Assembly (NCBI GenBank): GCA_002633005.1
Contig: NMRA01000332.1
Span: forward strand, 77,230-141,229
Reading direction: 5' to 3'
DNA: 64,000 nt
DNA from: Phoronis australis
Lineage: Eukaryota; Phoronida; Phoronidae
Shown: one piece after another, positions 34,440 to 47,002 of the stretch
Layout: every line of letters begins with the position of its first letter
Numbering within the stretch: position 1 is the stretch's first letter
Made by a program: the position numbers and the translations under genes
Notes under the pieces: model-generated
What the model was told of the DNA's origin: nothing
Database searches by the model: none
Seen by the model: the letters and a program-made list of their open reading frames with translations, nothing else

Positions 34440-36843
34440 ATATGGATATTAACAAAGCAGTTAATTTAATAAATGAATTATTCCACACGAAAATAAGCCA
34501 TTGATATCTCCGCAGTGAACAGGCAGCAGCCAAGGTGGTTCGACAACCTTTGCGAGCAAAAGAAAATAGAAAAACATAATTTATTGAAACTTTTCAGATC
34601 CACAAAGTGTATGGATACGCTGCGTGATGATATTGATACGAAAAGCCAATTTAAGGAAACTTGTGAAAAAAGAAGCACTATAATGAACAAATGGAAAAGA
34701 ACTGATGTGATTCAATGAGAGCCCCAAGAACAATCTGGGCAAACGTGAAGTCAATCATAAATCAATCAAGCGAACGTTTCGTCGAACGAATGGTATACTT
34801 ATTTTGAAAAACTCTTGAACACTGAGCCTGTTCGGGAAAACAGGGAATTCCTTAATAATTTGTTTGACGAAATGCGAGAGCATGACGAAAGCTGCACTGA
34901 CTGTGCCAACACACCTGGCGATGAAATCCTGGAACAACTTAATAAGGAAATCGACATGTCCGAAATCAATCAGGCTATAAATAAACATAAAATCAACAAA
35001 ACCCCTGGAGAAGATGGTATTCCAAACCAACTCTTCAAATCACTGACCGGTGACATCATTGAAGTATTATGCCAGCTATTCAACAAGGTACTGGCGACAG
35101 GAAATTCCCGGAGAACTGGAGAAAGAGTATAATCGTTCCTATCTACAAGAAAGGAGACAAAAATGACCCAAATAATTACAGGGGAATTTCTTTAATTGAC
35201 AGCATGAGCAAGCTCTTTACATCAATATTAAATAAAAGGCTAATTGAGTGATCGGATGCAATGAAATGTATACAAGCCGGATTTAGGGCGGGTTATTCGA
35301 CCGTGGATAACATCTTTGTTCTACAAGCTTTGGCCAGCATAAATTTATCTCAAAAGAGGTAGAAAATTATACTGTGCCTTTGTGGACTTTAGCAACGCGT
35401 TTGACAGTCTGGAAATAACACGTCTGTTTTATTGTCTGTTAAAAAATATTCTCCACGGGAAAATGTTCAATATCCTGAGGAATATTTATGCTGAAGTGAA
35501 ATCTTGCGTGAGAAGACAAAGCCAAATTACACCCTATTTTGAATGTAATAGAGATGTGAATTGAGGGTGCCTACTGAGCCCTTGATTATTCTCTGTTTTT
35601 TTTGTAAGCGGGTTGATGTCAGAGATCAAAGAAAATGGAGGACGAGATATCAAGTGGGATGATTGCGAATTAAGTTCGCTACTGTTTGCGGACGATTTGG
35701 TGCTTATGGCGGACACAGTGCCTGGACTTCAGAGAAAATTAAATGTATTGCACAATTATTGTGTGGATTGGAGTCTTTGTGTTAATCTTGATGAGACAAA
35801 TATTGTTGTCTTCAAACGAGGTGGGACTCTATCGGCACAGGTTTTACAATAAGAAATTGGTAGAAACGAAATCTTATTAGAAGTATCTTGGTGTGACATT
35901 CTCTTGCAGATGAAAATGGAATGAAAATTGTAGAATATCACCTTTACAAGCTAGAAAAGCAATGAACATGTTGAAAGCATGTTTAAGCAAAGTGAAGTGT
36001 AGCTCCCCACATGTATGTTTTAATTTTTTTGATAGTATGGTAGTTCTTATGTTGTTATTTGGGGCCGAGATATGGGGTACACTATATTTGAAAGACATAG
36101 AAAGTGTTCACAATGATTTCTGTAAATAGGCTGCTGGTGTCCCAAAGGCCAGCGGAGAATGCGACAGGCATTTATTATCTATGAAATACTTGTGCAGACT
36201 AATAATCGACTGGACAACAATTCTACAGATGAATAACCCCAGATACCCAAAGAAAAGTTACAGGATGCTGCGGGAAGACTGTGAAGAGGACAAGCAAATT
36301 GGGTCAGTGCAGTTCAAGATATTCTATTCATATATATTTGGGGAGGTATGGATAAGTGGACCGGGTAATATTGATTTATTTTTATCAGAATTTAAGCAAA
36401 GATTGTTGGATTGTGGTGCCCAAGAATGGAGGATATCAGTGCAGAACTCTAGCAAGTGCTCATTTTACTCTATTATCAAAACAGATTTATCTTGTGAAGA
36501 ATATCTTTACAGTCTGCCACCAACTCTAAGTAGAATACTAGCCAAATTCAGGTGCTCTGAACATCAATTGAAAATAGAAACTGGTAGGCACCACGACATT
36601 CCGAAGGAAGAGAGGCTTTTCGATATTTGCAACTGCTCAGAAATTGAAGACTAAGTACACTTATTACTCAAGTGCCCCGTACTTAACGATATTAGAATGA
36701 TTTTTTTACCAGAAATATCCAGACAGCATACTGACATCAAAAACGCCAAATACTTATTCAAAGCAAACTGTGGCAATCTTTTGAAAAGACTATCCTTATT
36801 TATGTTAAAGGCTTATGATATTAGACAGGAAACACTAACATTG
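34440..36843 (+). pseudogene. LINE ORF2 reverse transcriptase and C-terminal domain
   Basis: A linker (QQPRWFDNLCEQKK, 34.52 kb) leads to RT blocks in order: NKTPGEDGIPNQLFKSL (35.0 kb); IIVPIYKKGDKNDPNNYRGI with SLIDSMSKLFTSIL (35.13-35.24 kb); QAGFRAGYSTVDNIF (35.28 kb); FVDFSNAFDSLE with the first catalytic Asp (35.38 kb); GCLLSP (35.57 kb); LLFADDLVLMAD, the catalytic FADD box (35.69 kb); WSLCVNLDETNIVVFKRGG. The C-terminus has AKFRCSEHQLKIETGRH, ERLFDICNCSEIED and HLLLKCPVLNDIR, a Cys/His motif common in this LINE branch. Several stops and frameshifts (35.10, 35.25, 35.56, 35.85, 36.65 kb). Catalytic Asp residues are retained. Confidence 0.85.
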
Positions 36844-36850
36844 TAAATGT

Positions 36851-38849
36851 GTAAACATGTATATTTGTATTAAATATGAAATTGCCATCTATACCAAATA
36901 CTGCAATGTACTGTGAACAAATGAACTTAGCTCCTCTTTCGAAAAGCAATACCATGGCATACAATGTAGTTTGCAGGTCGCAAGGTATTGTTCAACTTGC
37001 GAGAACAATGCGACGGGCACAAACTGGTCGCATGGTTATCACCTATCAAACGCATTGATTATTTTCCTTTGTTACGTGTTTGTTGGGTATAACATGTACA
37101 TGTACAGGTCGAATGGATATCGTTCTTGGGGCGTACATGTATTGTACACCACACGGTTACCAATCAATGCTTGTCATTTTCTTTATCATAACAACAGGAA
37201 CAATGGAGACGCTAACCTACACTGTACCTATCTCTACGCGACCAGCTTGCGACCTGGTTTCGCGTGGGATGGCCATTGCCAGGCGACACTTTTAAAGTAC
37301 AAACCCTTGGCCAATGCAAAGATAATAATCATTTCATCATATGGCTTTACAGATGCTCAGCCACTTAACCATTATTTGGAATTCGCGCTCAAATGCTCCC
37401 ACTAAGCTGGACACCTTGTTCGTGGCAGCCGCCAAGTGGAAAACAATCAAATAAACGTTATTTTCTAGCACAATTCGCCTCCTTTTGTAATAAAGAAGTG
37501 TGCCGTCCGTTTCAAAAACAGTACGTTCGTGATACGGCGCATGCGCCACTTCCTAAAGTTTTAAGACGTCTTTGGGGAGTTAATGACAGCTTCGCAGGAC
37601 CAAGGTTTGTTCTAAAATTCGGTTTCCTGGCATAAAAATACTAAAGGATGAGGGTAGTTTTGATGACACTAATTTTGAGTCAGATTTTATTTGTCCATGT
37701 TTACTCATATAGGGGCAAACCTGTAGGCCTATATTTAGTATACGGCTTTGGGCCATGGCTTGGGTAACCCGGCGATGGTATGCGGTGACCATCCCCTTGA
37801 AAGACACTTTTTTCGAAGAGTTCAAACAACCAGGAGCCATACAAAAAGACATGTCGAACCTTTTACAGCACTATGACAAACAGCAAAAATAAGAACTACT
37901 GATACAATGATAAAATACGATGTAAACTCTTCACAATACGGCACAGCAATATATGTGATAAGCAGTCAAGGCACCACCAGCCATGTCACTGACATATCAC
38001 AGACAGCCGATCAGCGACCGCTGTCAGGATCTCAGTCTTTTGACAATAACTATGAGTGAGCTTTATTTTAGCGCGCAACTTGGGCAAGCGGGAGATTTAT
38101 TTGTACATTATGTGTAACCGTTTCACTGCTGCATTATTTTTACTACAATGCTTAAGACTCGCCGATTCTGCAAATACGGATATACTCCCGCACGTCATCA
38201 GAATCCTTAAAGCCTATCTTCAACGGTAACACCTGAAGATTTGGTTCTTACAGTATTTTAAGAGCATCACTCTGAGCCCACTGGTGCTATAAATTGTCAA
38301 ATGTAACGAATTGTTAGGCATATTGGCTTGCTTTTGTGTACGTCACCGCGAGAATCACCTTTTAATTCAAACAGCTACGAATAACACCCTCACGCAATGG
38401 TGTTCTATCCAGCCTCCTATTATACAACATTTGGGTGTTTGTGCTGGGATCTTGCCCTGACGCAATAGGGCGCGAAAAGGTAGCTTCATTTATCATTTGA
38501 CGGGCTTACATTTGTGTGAGTGAACTCCTGTTTTCTTATTTTACTAAGGCTTTGCTAGGACTATCTGGTTAGTCCAATACATTTAAAATAACAAAATTCC
38601 GTCGAAGTTAGGCTTTAAACGTAGGCCTACTCGCTCCAGCTCATTGGCGTCCACTTTGTTATCATCACTTTCAGGAGAAAAATCGTTCGACATCCTCGTA
38701 TTTTTACTGTAGTATTCTGAAACGATACTGAGATCAAAAAGCAAAGCATCCTCAATCTGCTTTTAAGCCTTAAAAGGTGATTCAGCAGCTGGTACGTCTA
38801 TACATGTACTTGTAACAACGCAACTGACACATGCACGCCACACGGTAAC
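36851..38849. other. Intergenic DNA, no gene seen
   Basis: A plus-strand frame of 144 codons (36971-37405) overlaps others on the same strand and shows no known domain or codon signature I trust. TACATGTA palindromes cluster at 37090-37145. Ends with AATAC at 38850-38854, the target duplication of the next element. Confidence 0.45.
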
Positions 38850-38854
38850 AATAC

Positions 38855-38922
38855 CACGGTGTGGGGACCTGTACTACGTGTTTGGACAGGTCATGAGGAG
38901 TACGGCGTCGTCATGAGCAAAA
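38855..38922 (+). repeat. Transib/RAG-like left TIR
   Basis: Starts CACGGTGTGGGGACCTGTAC. It later contains TCATGAGGAGTACGGCGTCG and ATGAGCAA. Matches the inverse of 42361-42429 with a 3-base indel and a few substitutions. The first CAC would be the recombination-signal-like end. Confidence 0.8.
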
Positions 38923-39165
38923 TCGCCAAAAATTCCCCAACAAGACGTTCTCGATGAGATCGTTTACCTCGTTACTCATGACTTTTTGCATTGAAACTGT
39001 TGGCATGCACTCAGTGGAAGAGTAGTTGTCGAATGTGACCTTAATTAAATTAACAGGGTCCCTAAACTGGCTGTGCTCAAGAGATTTCACTGATAGTTTA
39101 CACAACGATAAACTTCGAGAGCCAAGTTTTTTACATGTGTTCTTGTTTCGATAATTTTTTGTATT

Positions 39166-40715
39166 TGAGTACCACTATGTAACCATAGACAAGTCGCATG
39201 AGAAGTATAGTTGACATTTGAAATTTGTAGTTAAATTTATGTGGCATTTTATTACACCTACTTTCATAATATCTGTACGGACTCGTAATACTCGAGTTTC
39301 GCGTGACTGTCTGAACTCGTCATGAGCAACTGTACGGTTTCGCATTGCGCCGGTTGTCGTCTAATTTTTCATCAATACCTGTAGTATCCTGACAAAAAAC
39401 GTCAAATGGCTCTGCAATCGGATTCCCGGCCAAAAACTTGCTGTCCGACTTACTTCACAGAGTATATCTCCCAGAAATAACTGAGATTTGTTGATTTCTA
39501 CGACCACGCAAATTGCCCAACACTAATTTTTAAAGATTAGCCGACTGTTGCCTTGCAACAGGGCGGGGTGCTATTGATGGCGATCGGTAGTTAGATTTTC
39601 CCCTCACTCGGCAAAAAATTCCCCTCTCAGAAGGCACAGGCACCTTTCCCCTCGGATGAACGAGGCCCCTGAAGAAACATGATACATGTAACTATGCTTG
39701 CTATGTCCAGTTAACTAAAATTTAGCTTTAAAATGAGGTTATGCTTTGGACGAACGAATTAGGTGTCTTAGTTTTAAAATTCAACTTGATCCAGATTGCT
39801 GTTTCAAATAGACGTAAGAATTATTAAAACCAAGAAAGCAGAATTGATGGTCAAATAATTATTATTTTCAGTTACTAGCCTGGTTATTTACTTTAATAAA
39901 AATGTATTTAATAGCATCAATTATTTTTTCAGATCAATGANTGAGTACCACCATGTAACCATAGACAAGTCGCATGAGAAGTATAGTTGACATTTGAAAT
40001 TTGTAGTTAAATTTATGTGGCATTTTATTACACCTACTCTCATAATATCTGTACGGACTCGTCATACTCGAGTTTTGCGTGACTGTCTGAACTCGTCATG
40101 AGCAACTGTACGGTTTCGCATTGCGCCGGTTGTCGTCTAATTTTTCATCAATACCTGTAGTATCCTGACAAAAAACGTCAAATGACTCTGCAATTGGATT
40201 CCCGGCCAAAAACTTGCTGTCCGACTTACTTCACAGAGTATATCTCCCAGAAATAACTGAGATTTGTTGATTTCTACAACCACGCAAATTGCCCAACACT
40301 AATTATTAAAGATTAGCCGACTGTTGCCTTGCAACAGGGCGGGGTGCTATTGATGGCGATCGGTAGTTAGATTTTCCCCTCACTCGGCAAAAATTCCCCT
40401 CTGAGAAGGCACAGGCACCTTTCCCCTCGGATGAACGAGGCCCCTGAAGAAACATGATACATGTAACTATGCTTGCTATGTCCAGTTAACTAAAATTTAG
40501 CTTTAAAATGAGGTTATGCTTTGGACGAACGAATTAGGTGTCTTAGTTTTAAAATTCAACTTGATCCAGATTGCTGTTTCAAATAGACGTAAGAATTATT
40601 AAAACCAAGAAAGCAGAATTGATGGTCAAATAATTATTATTTTCAGTTACTAGCCTGGTTATTTACTTTAATAAAAATGTATTTAATAGCATCAATTATT
40701 TTTTCAGATCAATGA
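39166..40715. repeat. 775-bp tandem duplication joined by one N
   Basis: Copy 1 is 39166-39940 and copy 2 is 39942-40715; base 39941 is N. Both start TGAGTACCAC and end TTTTTTCAGATCAATGA. I count roughly ten substitutions and one indel between copies, a level that would fit allelic variation. The N at the exact junction suggests an assembly join of two haplotypes rather than a true duplication, though a recent tandem duplication is possible. Both copies hold the subterminal motif CTGTACGGACTCG. Confidence 0.85.
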
Positions 40716-42360
40716 CAAATCAACTGTCAGTAAGGGTAGTCCCTACCTCACCAGGACCTAGGCTATGCTTGATCAACAAATTAAACCAGATGTGACTAAT
40801 TGCACATCACAGCAAAATGTGATAAACCACCACTGTCGAATATATCTTCAACTCGTCAACAATACGAGCAGATGACCTGGTTTGTGTACAAAGCATTATC
40901 AACAATTTACAAGAAGAAAAGTAACCCTTCATTCACCATAATACGTAATCCGTAACACTACGATCGCGGCCATTTGGTCATGTTTACTTTTTTATGTTTT
41001 GAACTTAGTATACCAAAAATAAACTTATATACCCTTTCGTCAGACAACTCTTTGGTGTATTGTCTTGTTCTGTAATGTATTTTTCTTCGTCTCACATTTT
41101 TAAGATTAATACCCCAGTTGGACTCGAAAGACCGGCCACTTAACTCACGCAATGTGAACTTCCGCTTTGTTTAGCGCAGTGAGCCTCGCTTTGGATCTTA
41201 ATGTCCGCCGGTTGAGTTAGGTCCAAATTGTCTAAGGGAACGTGCCATCTGCCATCCTATTCAACCCGCAGGTGCCTGACTTCCCTACTTGTATTGTTTT
41301 CAAAGCATCGATCACGCGTGGTGTAACCTAACGTATCTCTTTAATTGCACTATATTCTCGTACTAAATCTGTCTCTATATCCCTTTCACACTCTTTTCGC
41401 GCAGTGTATTCTTCATCGTTGCCTTCTCGTTCTACTTTTGACTTCTTCATAAATGGACTCATGTGATTAAACTCTTTTCCTAGTTATCTTTTGTTCGACC
41501 CGGTTTCACACCAGTCCTCCTAAACAGGGTTGGGAATGCGCCCGTATTTTTTTTTTTTTACTGAGAAACATTCCAAACTGCTGTGTTCATGCAATGTTAG
41601 ATACCTAGTCCTTAGTTCTTGATCGACGTGGTCTGCGGTGCATTGGACAAGTGACTTCAGCAAAGTGATCTGTGCCAACACAAAAGTAACAGTGCTTGAA
41701 GGTGGTTGATCGGAAAAATTGTAAAATGTTTTTACATCGCACTCTGTCCAAAATGGTTAGTTACAATGGCCTAACACTTCTTATCTTTGTTCTCACTTCA
41801 ATACACTATTTGCTAATACATGTTCATCCAATCTTTCTCAAGTCACCTATCCGACTATTCTCCTCGAGAACTGTTGGTAATTTTAAAGTTAAACGATCTA
41901 TTCCGGTTAAAATTTGACTAATTCTTAACCAGTTCCCTAACGAGTTCGTACAGTTTTCAAAACTCTACTCGTGACTAGTCGGTACAGTTTGCTCAGGCGA
42001 GTCCCTACAGTCGTTTGCCTGACTGCCTTATGTACACTTTCCATGTCTTTGTTACTCAAGCACACCTTTATCTGCACATGCAAATCTTTATAAAACATCA
42101 CTTGTACTATGAAATGTATTAAGTTAGCGACATAATGAATCATTTTATAACAAACTTTCACCGATAGTCCAGATTTTTTCACAGCATCATGGCTACCGAG
42201 TCGCACTGGGCCGTCATTGCTGGCCACTCTAACATGAGGAGCTTTCAGCACTTGACACGACTCTTAGCTATTGAGCAGAACTGTTTCTAATTACAGATAG
42301 GTTTGACTTATACAGTTTAAAGAAAATTTTGTTCTGCTGGTGTTGTATTCCTACATCAAA

Positions 42361-42429
42361 TTGCTCATGACGACGCCGTACTCCTCATGACCAGTCCACA
42401 CACGTGCTAGTACAGGTCCCCACACCGTG
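42361..42429 (-). repeat. Transib/RAG-like right TIR
   Basis: Inverse of the left TIR, ending GTACAGGTCCCCACACCGTG and followed by AATAC at 42430-42434. Confidence 0.8.
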
Positions 42430-42434
42430 AATAC

Positions 42435-43599
42435 TGTATGTACGCAACAACTTGAAATGCCTGCAGATGATATCACAATGACTGGTCAAAGTGGTCAGAT
42501 GTGTGTAATAATGACCAGAAGGCAGAGTTTATAGAGAACTTATCCATGATGGGCACATAATAACTGAAAGTTGGGCTGTATATTGCCATGAGAGGCTTGG
42601 GTTTGATGAAAGAAAGTGATCAATATTTTCTGGGTAGGCGGTCTCAATTTGTAATACAGGAGCAACTGATCTTTCTTTAAAGTCCCTGAGTAAACTTGCG
42701 TCCTTAGAAATAAAAGAAATCCTCAGGTGAACTCAAAACCCACGACATTCCTCAAGGTATTAACAAAACCAAATACAAAAAAAACATTTGAAAAGTCGCT
42801 GGTTAAAATCGTGGTTGGTGAGTAGACTACAACGGATAGGACAGCATACTAACAGCTCCCGTTCAAATGAATCGTCCAATCCGATCACGAGCACCTCAAC
42901 AACCTTCCATTCTCTGTGGAGAAGTCTGTAAGCAATCTACCTTTGAGATCTTGTACTAACTTGAATACTAAATCAGTTTATAATACTTTATTATCAGTAA
43001 CAAAACACATTCTGTGTGATCTGTTTCAATAAAATAATACATGGCAAGCATGCACATTTTATGATTAACACATGCACGTACAACTGCTATTCATAATTTA
43101 TTCAAATCCTGCTTCCCAGAATATGCATGCTCTGGGTCAAAGAATGCTGTTATATAGTTGGAGCTAACAAGTACGTGTTCGTTGAGCAAATCTACTAAAT
43201 TTTAGACTATTTTGAGATTTGTATAAAACCGCGACTAGAAGAGTCTATGTATTTTTGTCGTTTAAATTTGCATATGATGTGATATGAAGCCAGTTGAGGT
43301 AAAATGGGGCCGGAAGTTAATTGGGTTAATATTACCTATTATAGTGTGTTTGTCAGGTGTTTTGTGCAATGGGCCCAACCATGAGGCCTGCCCACGTCTG
43401 ATGCACCGCAAATGACATCAGACCACATGCACTGTTTTTTATCATAGCGGTAGTTAAAATAGATATGATGTAACAAAATGTAAAAACACACACAAAACCA
43501 CCATGTGAGAAAACACAAACTAACAGTACTCCGCCTTGGCTATTAAAAAGAAGCGTATATTTTCATGTAGCACGCGCTTGGGTGGAGAGCCGATCAAGA
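42435..43599. other. Intergenic DNA, no gene seen
   Basis: No supported feature. TG/CATG-rich AT-rich sequence. Confidence 0.5.
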
Positions 43600-44913
43600 A
43601 TTTTTTTTTGTCAAAAAGTTTTATTGTTATCGTAATGCAAATACAATAAAGCCAAACAATATAAACATTCACGCACACAGTCACGCTCACATTCATACAC
43701 AGGGGGCCATTGGTTTTATGTAGTATAAATTAAAATAAAGGTGCTAGAGGGGCCCATCGTTCCTCGAAGTCGAGAAACCTGCACTGGTTATAGTACATAA
43801 CCTTTTCTACTTTGTAGTAATCAAAAACAAAATGTTTAAAAAGTGCAAAACATGGTTCTACATTCTGAAGTCTTTGCTTGTGTATGTGGAACTTGCCTAA
43901 ACATAAAAGTAGATTTATGAGTTTTGGTCCATTAAAGGAGCCAAAAATTGCGTCAAAATGATCAAGTTTCATATCAATTCCGCAGAGGTTTTTTATCCAG
44001 TTTTCCAAAAACTTTGGACACGTAAACAAGACCAATACAAGTGAAAAAGGTCTTCAGAATGAGAATTACAAAAAGTACAACTATCTGAATTTCTAACACC
44101 AATCTTACTCAAAAACTTATTGATTCCGAGTAGTCTGTGAGTTAAACGTATTTGAAACCATTTAAGCTGGACATCACAAGAAAAGTTAATAGAATAAGAA
44201 AGCTTTTCTCCACCACTCACGGGGAATTACGGTATTCAACTGTTTTTCCCAATTTTCCTCAAATTTGGGTTTTTGTATTAAGTGGGTATAAATTTGTTTA
44301 TTGACTTTTTGTCTCGATATCAGAATGGAATTAAATGTTGTGCAAAAAGGCAAGGTTATTTCAATTTCACTACATGGCCTAATTTGAGAATGACGAATAG
44401 TTTGACGAATTGCACTTCGAATACCCCAAAAAGATGTAAATGGTGGAGAAAACCTGTATCTTTCACAAAAACACTGGTAAGACATAAAATAATCATTATG
44501 GTTCAACAAATCGTGGATAAGAAATATCCCTCTTTTATACCAGTCATTGTAGAAAACAGACTTTTTATCAATCAAAATATGTTCATTATACCAGAGTGGT
44601 TCGTAATAAAATTCCTCTTTAATGTGATAATCTGAGATACTAGAGAGTACTTCCCCAACAACTAAAAATACCTCTTTCCAAAAGACATTCTTAAAAATTC
44701 CCGGGCATTGACTATAAAATTTGGCCCCAACATGAAGAAGGTTTTTTCCAGCTAAAAAGCGGTTTTTCATAACAATCAATTTCCAGGAAGATTGATTGGC
44801 CATCACAAGTCTCACGAACCATGTAAATTTTAACGACTTAATATAACTTTTTAAATGGACCATTTTACAGCCTCCGTTGGAAAAATCTTGGATCATAATA
44901 TTTCTAGCTATCC
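43600..44913 (-). mobile_element. L1/Tx1-type LINE, 3' fragment
   Basis: Minus-strand 3' end of a LINE. The protein region runs from 44896 down to about 43730, then a short 3' UTR with AATAAA signals (AATAAA in CAATAAAACTTT near 43620) and an A-run (nine T on the plus strand near 43600). It is cut upstream by the N at 44914, so whether the truncation is biological or an assembly gap is open. Confidence 0.75.
43730..44896 (-). pseudogene. L1/Tx1-type ORF2 C-terminal region, frameshifted
   Basis: Minus-strand blocks: DFSNGGCKMVHLKSYIKSLK with FTWFVRLV (the post-RT block typical of Tx1/L1 ORF2, at the very start), VFWKEVFLVVGEV, LWYNEHILIDKKSVFYNDWY with KRGIFLIHDLL, then after a frame change at about 44.2 kb KWFQIRLTHRLLGIN and SDSCTFCNSHSEDLFHLYWS (the C-x2-C...H...C zinc-like motif of L1-group ORF2, ending in FW), and in a third frame FLENWIKNLCG to the stop. 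Two frameshifts. The RT domain would lie upstream, beyond the N. The motif order makes the clade group firm, the subfamily not. Confidence 0.8.
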
Positions 44914-44914
44914 N
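44914..44914. other. Ambiguous base N, likely assembly join
   Basis: A single N between GCTATCC and CTGAGCAG. LINE coding sequence stops exactly here, and unrelated sequence follows. Confidence 0.7.
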
Positions 44915-47002
44915 CTGAGCAGATCGTTTACTTTATCACGATCTGTGAACTTATCTTTAACTTAGTCCATGCGATACTTTGTTTTAATTGTGTGTAAAGG
45001 GAATAGGTGTATTAACGTATATAAGCTTAAACAGTATTTTAGTCCGATTTTACTGCTCAGTTACGCTAAATGAACTTAAACACAGTCTCTGTAATAAATC
45101 ATCGACCGTAATATCAACAAACCTGATATAAACGTTCAGAGTGGTGTAATCACTGCAATCCCCGTATATTTGTTCGATGGAGGACCTCTTGTGGTTTCCG
45201 ATTTCTCGGTAGAATGTCACAGGCTGATCTACACTGTATGTTATCACAAGCGCGGGGCAACCACAAATTTTAAAGGAAATATAACTTCCAAAAAGAGCTC
45301 GCTTTTTTGATCTTGTCCGTAGGGGCCAGTCCCCTTGATCCGTCTTATCCGCATTGATCGAGAATAAAATAGCTTCAGTCCTGTTCGCACGATATGCATT
45401 GTGGCACTGAACATCCATGTCAACGTAGCGATCTCAATTGAGAGGGTAACGGTGTACAAATCAATGTTTACAGTTACTTACGGTATGGCAAATGTTTGAA
45501 AAGTCTACGCGGCGAATAAAGGTAGCATACAATATCCTCGTGCTGCCCGTACAACGCAAGCCACGAAGGCTTACTCAATTCATCTTGTTTTTACGAAATT
45601 TTTGCGTCTGTGTAACGCAGCCGTGGTTTGTGATAACCTGGACTGAGTTTCGTAGACGCAAGTGTCATGAAACATGCTAGTTATGTGACGATGAATTTCA
45701 CTTGCAATACATGGCAATGTCTTGCGAAGTCAGTTTCGCGAGGTTCTTGTCTATGGAACGCACGCTTTTGGCATTCGTAGCTGTCCGTATTATTACTGAG
45801 GGCAGACAATAACACTGAGCTAAGAATTACCCTTACTGTGACAGGCAAAAACTGTCCCCGGAGGATTGATTTTCGCGCGTCACACGTGCTCAAATGTGTT
45901 AACCAATTAGCACACTGGCGGTCTAGAAATCACGGAGGGGGTCGAACCCCAGTACAGACGGTACAGTAGCAATTGTTCTAAAACCGAAGGCTCGGCCGCC
46001 ACCTCTCCGTTTATGATTATGGCCAGGGAGTGAGGATCAGGGTTCAAAGTACATCTATGCAACTAAACTTTTTCTGTTCACTTAGCCCATCTGTGGGGCA
46101 TGGTCTTCGTTCTGGGGAAGCTCAGTAAAAGCGGCCGGTGGCGTGATCATGGAGTTCCTGTCAAATTCTCCTTTTCTAACGTTCGTGCCTATAGACTAGC
46201 AACCAGTGGAGCGGGAATTGACGAAGTCACATTTACCGAGTCCCCTGATAGTCTTCTTACGGTGGCCTTAGTATTATCAAGTCGATTGATCTTGAAAACT
46301 AAGTTAGCATTTGTCCGCCAATAAAAAGTGACCCGCATTTACGAATGCACCGACCCGACTTAAAGACAGCACTCACAAGCTGGTGATAAAGCCTAACATC
46401 TGTGTACTAAAACGGTTGTACATGTACTGGGTATCAGGGCAGGGAATGTGCTCCCTACGAAGGTTTTACGGCATGAAATTTAAGTTTAGAAATACCGTGC
46501 ATTAAGTATGACACTACAATGCAGACACAGTACTCTCCTGTACTCCTAATTGAAGAAGACAGTTGAAGAATCTCAATTTCTCTAAATGACAATTTGAGAC
46601 TAGAGTACCCCCTTGACGCTAACTCTGACAAAATGTGTGCAATTCAACATTAGCCGTGCCCAATTTCACAAAATGCATATTCGCGAATTGGCGCATAATT
46701 ATCTGTATTTCGGAATGTCATGCCTGATTGAATTAGAACGATTTAACCGATGGGAAAGACTTTCAGTGGTAAACGATACTGTTTGTCGTGTAAACGCGGC
46801 TTTGAGATCACCATCAGAGGTAACATGCTGTAGAACATAAGGTCATTCTAATACATCGTAGGCATTTGGCCATGCAAGGTTTTATCTACATTGTTCATTG
46901 TTTGACAATTTAGGAATTCACAAGAAATTCAGGACAGGACTTCTCTGACAGCATTTAACAGATTTCATTTATAACTGAGCTTGCTTAGTTTTATTACTGA
47001 AC
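44915..47002. other. Intergenic DNA, no gene seen
   Basis: A weak tRNA-like stretch at 45901-45965 (TTAGCACACTGG and GGGGGTCGAACCCC) could be an old SINE head, but spacing and arms are poor. No other feature is supported. Confidence 0.45.

Larger units (their letters stand above)
27935..36850 (+). mobile_element. Two-ORF LINE, split by a 4.76 kb insertion
   Basis: A plus-strand non-LTR retrotransposon with ORF1 (27935-28690), the start of ORF2 (28698-28743), then after an inserted TIR element the rest of ORF2 (33503 to about 36843). Removing 28744-33500 and one TAG restores the endonuclease reading frame. The LINE itself is then about 4.2 kb. An L1-like ORF1 together with an apurinic-type endonuclease, an RT with NYRGISL and FADD boxes, and a C-terminal CNC...HLLLKCP motif suggest the CR1/L2/Jockey side of LINEs. 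The exact clade is uncertain. No clear 3' tail or target duplication was found. Confidence 0.8.
38855..42429. mobile_element. Transib/RAG-like DNA element, nonautonomous
   Basis: AATAC is duplicated at 38850-38854 and 42430-42434. Both ends begin CACGGTGTGGGGACCTGTAC, and the TIRs run about 67 bp before diverging (to ATGAGCAA). A 5-bp duplication is characteristic of Transib and the RAG-like elements, and the terminal heptamer CACGGTG differs by one base from the RAG signal heptamer CACAGTG and fits the CAC...TG pattern of Transib ends. The 3.6 kb interior has no recognisable Transib or RAG1 core, so it is a nonautonomous or fully decayed copy. The 775-bp duplication inside inflates its length. 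Confidence 0.7.

Noticed and set aside
36971-37405. 144-codon plus-strand frame
   Set aside because: No domain or splice evidence, overlapped by other open frames of similar quality; not distinguishable from chance.
44282-44635. Plus-strand 117-codon frame
   Set aside because: It is antisense to the clearly recognisable minus-strand LINE ORF2.
45901-45965. tRNA-like string with GGGGGTCGAACCCC
   Set aside because: The T loop is too short and the A-to-B spacing is wrong; at best an old SINE relic.
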